Positions 63,233 to 64,000 of a DNA stretch of 64,000 nucleotides are shown in pieces (the first letter of the stretch is position 1; every line of letters starts with the position of its first letter). A model generated the notes under the pieces. That model did no database searches. It was not told the DNA's origin and saw only the letters and a list, made by a program, of their open reading frames with translations. Made by a program: the position numbers and the translations under genes. Source of the DNA: an uncultured Aquimarina sp. (GTDB lineage: Bacteria > Bacteroidota > Bacteroidia > Flavobacteriales > Flavobacteriaceae); the NCBI GenBank assembly GCA_947496555.1, contig CANMDH010000025.1:1-64000 (forward strand), given 5' to 3'.

Positions 63233-64000
63233 ATGAATGTAAATTCACACATACTAATCATTGGGGGCGGATTAGCAGGACTTACTTGTGCTATTCATTT
63301 AGCAAAGGAAAATATCCCGGTTACTCTTATCGAAAAAGATACCTATCCTAAACATAAAGTATGTGGTGAATATATCTCAAACGAAGTGCTTCCTTATTTT
63401 GATTTTTTAGACATTGATCTAGAAGTTTTACAACCAGTAAAGATTTCAGAATTTATGATCAGTACCCAGAATGGAGATGTTATTCAAAGTACATTACCTC
63501 TGGGCGGGTTTGGGATCAGTAGATACACCTTAGACCATCATCTATGGAAAATAGCTAAGAAACTAAAAGTGGAATTAATTAACGATCACGTAATTGATAT
63601 TCAGTTTAAAAACGATGAGTTTAGAGTACATACAATAGATAATACAACCTTTACCTCCAAATATGTAATCGGTGCCTTCGGAAAACGTTCTACGATCGAT
63701 AAGGTGTTAAAACGAGGATTCAGTCTCAAAAAATCTCCCTGGCTCGCCGTAAAAGCACATTACCAAGCAGATTTAGATGAAAATAGCGTAGCGCTTCATA
63801 ATTTCGAAGGTGGATATTGTGGTCTTTCCAAAGTCGAAAATGATAGTGTGAATGCCTGTTACCTTGTTTCTTATAATAGCTTCAAGAAGTATAAGGATAT
63901 TGATGCTTTTCAGAAAGAAGTAATGCTTAAAAACAAACATTTACATTCCTTTTTTAGTGAAGCTACTCCATTATTTGATAAACCTATTACTATAAGCCAA
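63233..64000 (+). CDS. FAD-dependent oxidoreductase, geranylgeranyl-reductase-like (partial)
   Basis: 256 codons from ATG 63233 to the window edge, no stop. The N-terminal FAD Rossmann motif is HILIIGGGLAGLTCAIHLAK, followed by KHKVCGEYISNEVLP, the reductase's substrate-side motif. GAFGKRSTIDKV is the second FAD motif (GAxGxxS). NFEGGYCGLSKVENDSVNAC is also family-typical. Relatives hydroxylate or reduce lipids, isoprenoids or polyketide intermediates; the product lies beyond view. Confidence 0.88.
   Translation, partial: MNVNSHILIIGGGLAGLTCAIHLAKENIPVTLIEKDTYPKHKVCGEYISNEVLPYFDFLDIDLEVLQPVKISEFMISTQNGDVIQSTLPLGGFGISRYTLDHHLWKIAKKLKVELINDHVIDIQFKNDEFRVHTIDNTTFTSKYVIGAFGKRSTIDKVLKRGFSLKKSPWLAVKAHYQADLDENSVALHNFEGGYCGLSKVENDSVNACYLVSYNSFKKYKDIDAFQKEVMLKNKHLHSFFSEATPLFDKPITISQ

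Noticed and set aside
1-64000. tRNA, rRNA or prophage genes
   Set aside because: No tRNA-like cloverleaf, rRNA-like block or phage structural gene was noticed by eye; a covariance search was not possible.

Overview
The window looks like chromosomal DNA of a marine Flavobacteriaceae bacterium, Aquimarina-like as a guess. The signs are low GC outside one gene, lipoproteins with Bacteroidota-type lipoboxes, families typical of Flavobacteriia (DUF4494, DUF6268, DUF6804, DUF4236), AT-rich upstream regions with TAnnTTTG-like promoter elements, and a GlgA/GlgC/GlgE/maltokinase/GlgB/GH31 alpha-glucan locus. No rRNA, tRNA, CRISPR array or prophage was seen.

Layout. 1-2550 is a worn edge: the 3' end of an IS91-like transposase, a hairpin, a PhyH dioxygenase, an unknown secreted protein and a GC-rich degenerate repeat island. 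2552-10478 (minus) is a tight run of 14 mostly small accessory genes: secreted nuclease, HsdR-N-like nuclease, two DUF4236 proteins, vWA-like lipoprotein, coiled-coil membrane protein, TerB-like protein, DUF6804, Excalibur lipoprotein, voltage-gated K+ channel, a 45-residue proline-rich basic peptide and a PH-like membrane protein. 10651-13823 holds a YegP-type protein, a response regulator, a TPR sensor kinase and a small lipoprotein. 14200-22311 is repeat-rich and rearranged. It has an intact SMUG2-like DNA glycosylase, a bacteriocin-like Cys-rich peptide, and a 1253-residue adenylation-carrier-alpha-oxoamine synthase-SCP2-like enzyme of GC-rich, foreign-looking DNA. That enzyme lies between the 5' and 3' scraps of a second, broken glycosylase gene. 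22312-38453 is mostly housekeeping or single-gene functions: two class III cyclases, LamG lipoprotein, a haloperoxidase remnant, ferredoxin-like and AhpD-like proteins, hydrolase, SthA-like flavoprotein, a MITE-like element, pirin, antiporter, WYL regulator and AlkD-like protein.

38655-49631 is the alpha-glucan locus, in which glycogen and maltose-1-phosphate routes share one strand. 49674-59064 (minus) is the most notable part: a four-gene operon encoding a caspase-like (C14) protease fused to a C-terminal SGNH hydrolase, a bacterial gasdermin, a CHAT protease and a membrane-anchored nSTAND NTPase-WD40 protein. Genes are joined by two 4-bp overlaps and one 18-bp gap. This is most simply read as an abortive-infection system in which the STAND-WD40 protein senses a trigger, one or both proteases are activated, and the gasdermin is cut and forms membrane pores. 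59517-64000 returns to ordinary genes: M48 peptidase, UMF1-type MFS, lipocalin-like lipoprotein, OmpA lipoprotein and a partial FAD oxidoreductase.

All family calls come from reading motifs by eye; no database search was run.
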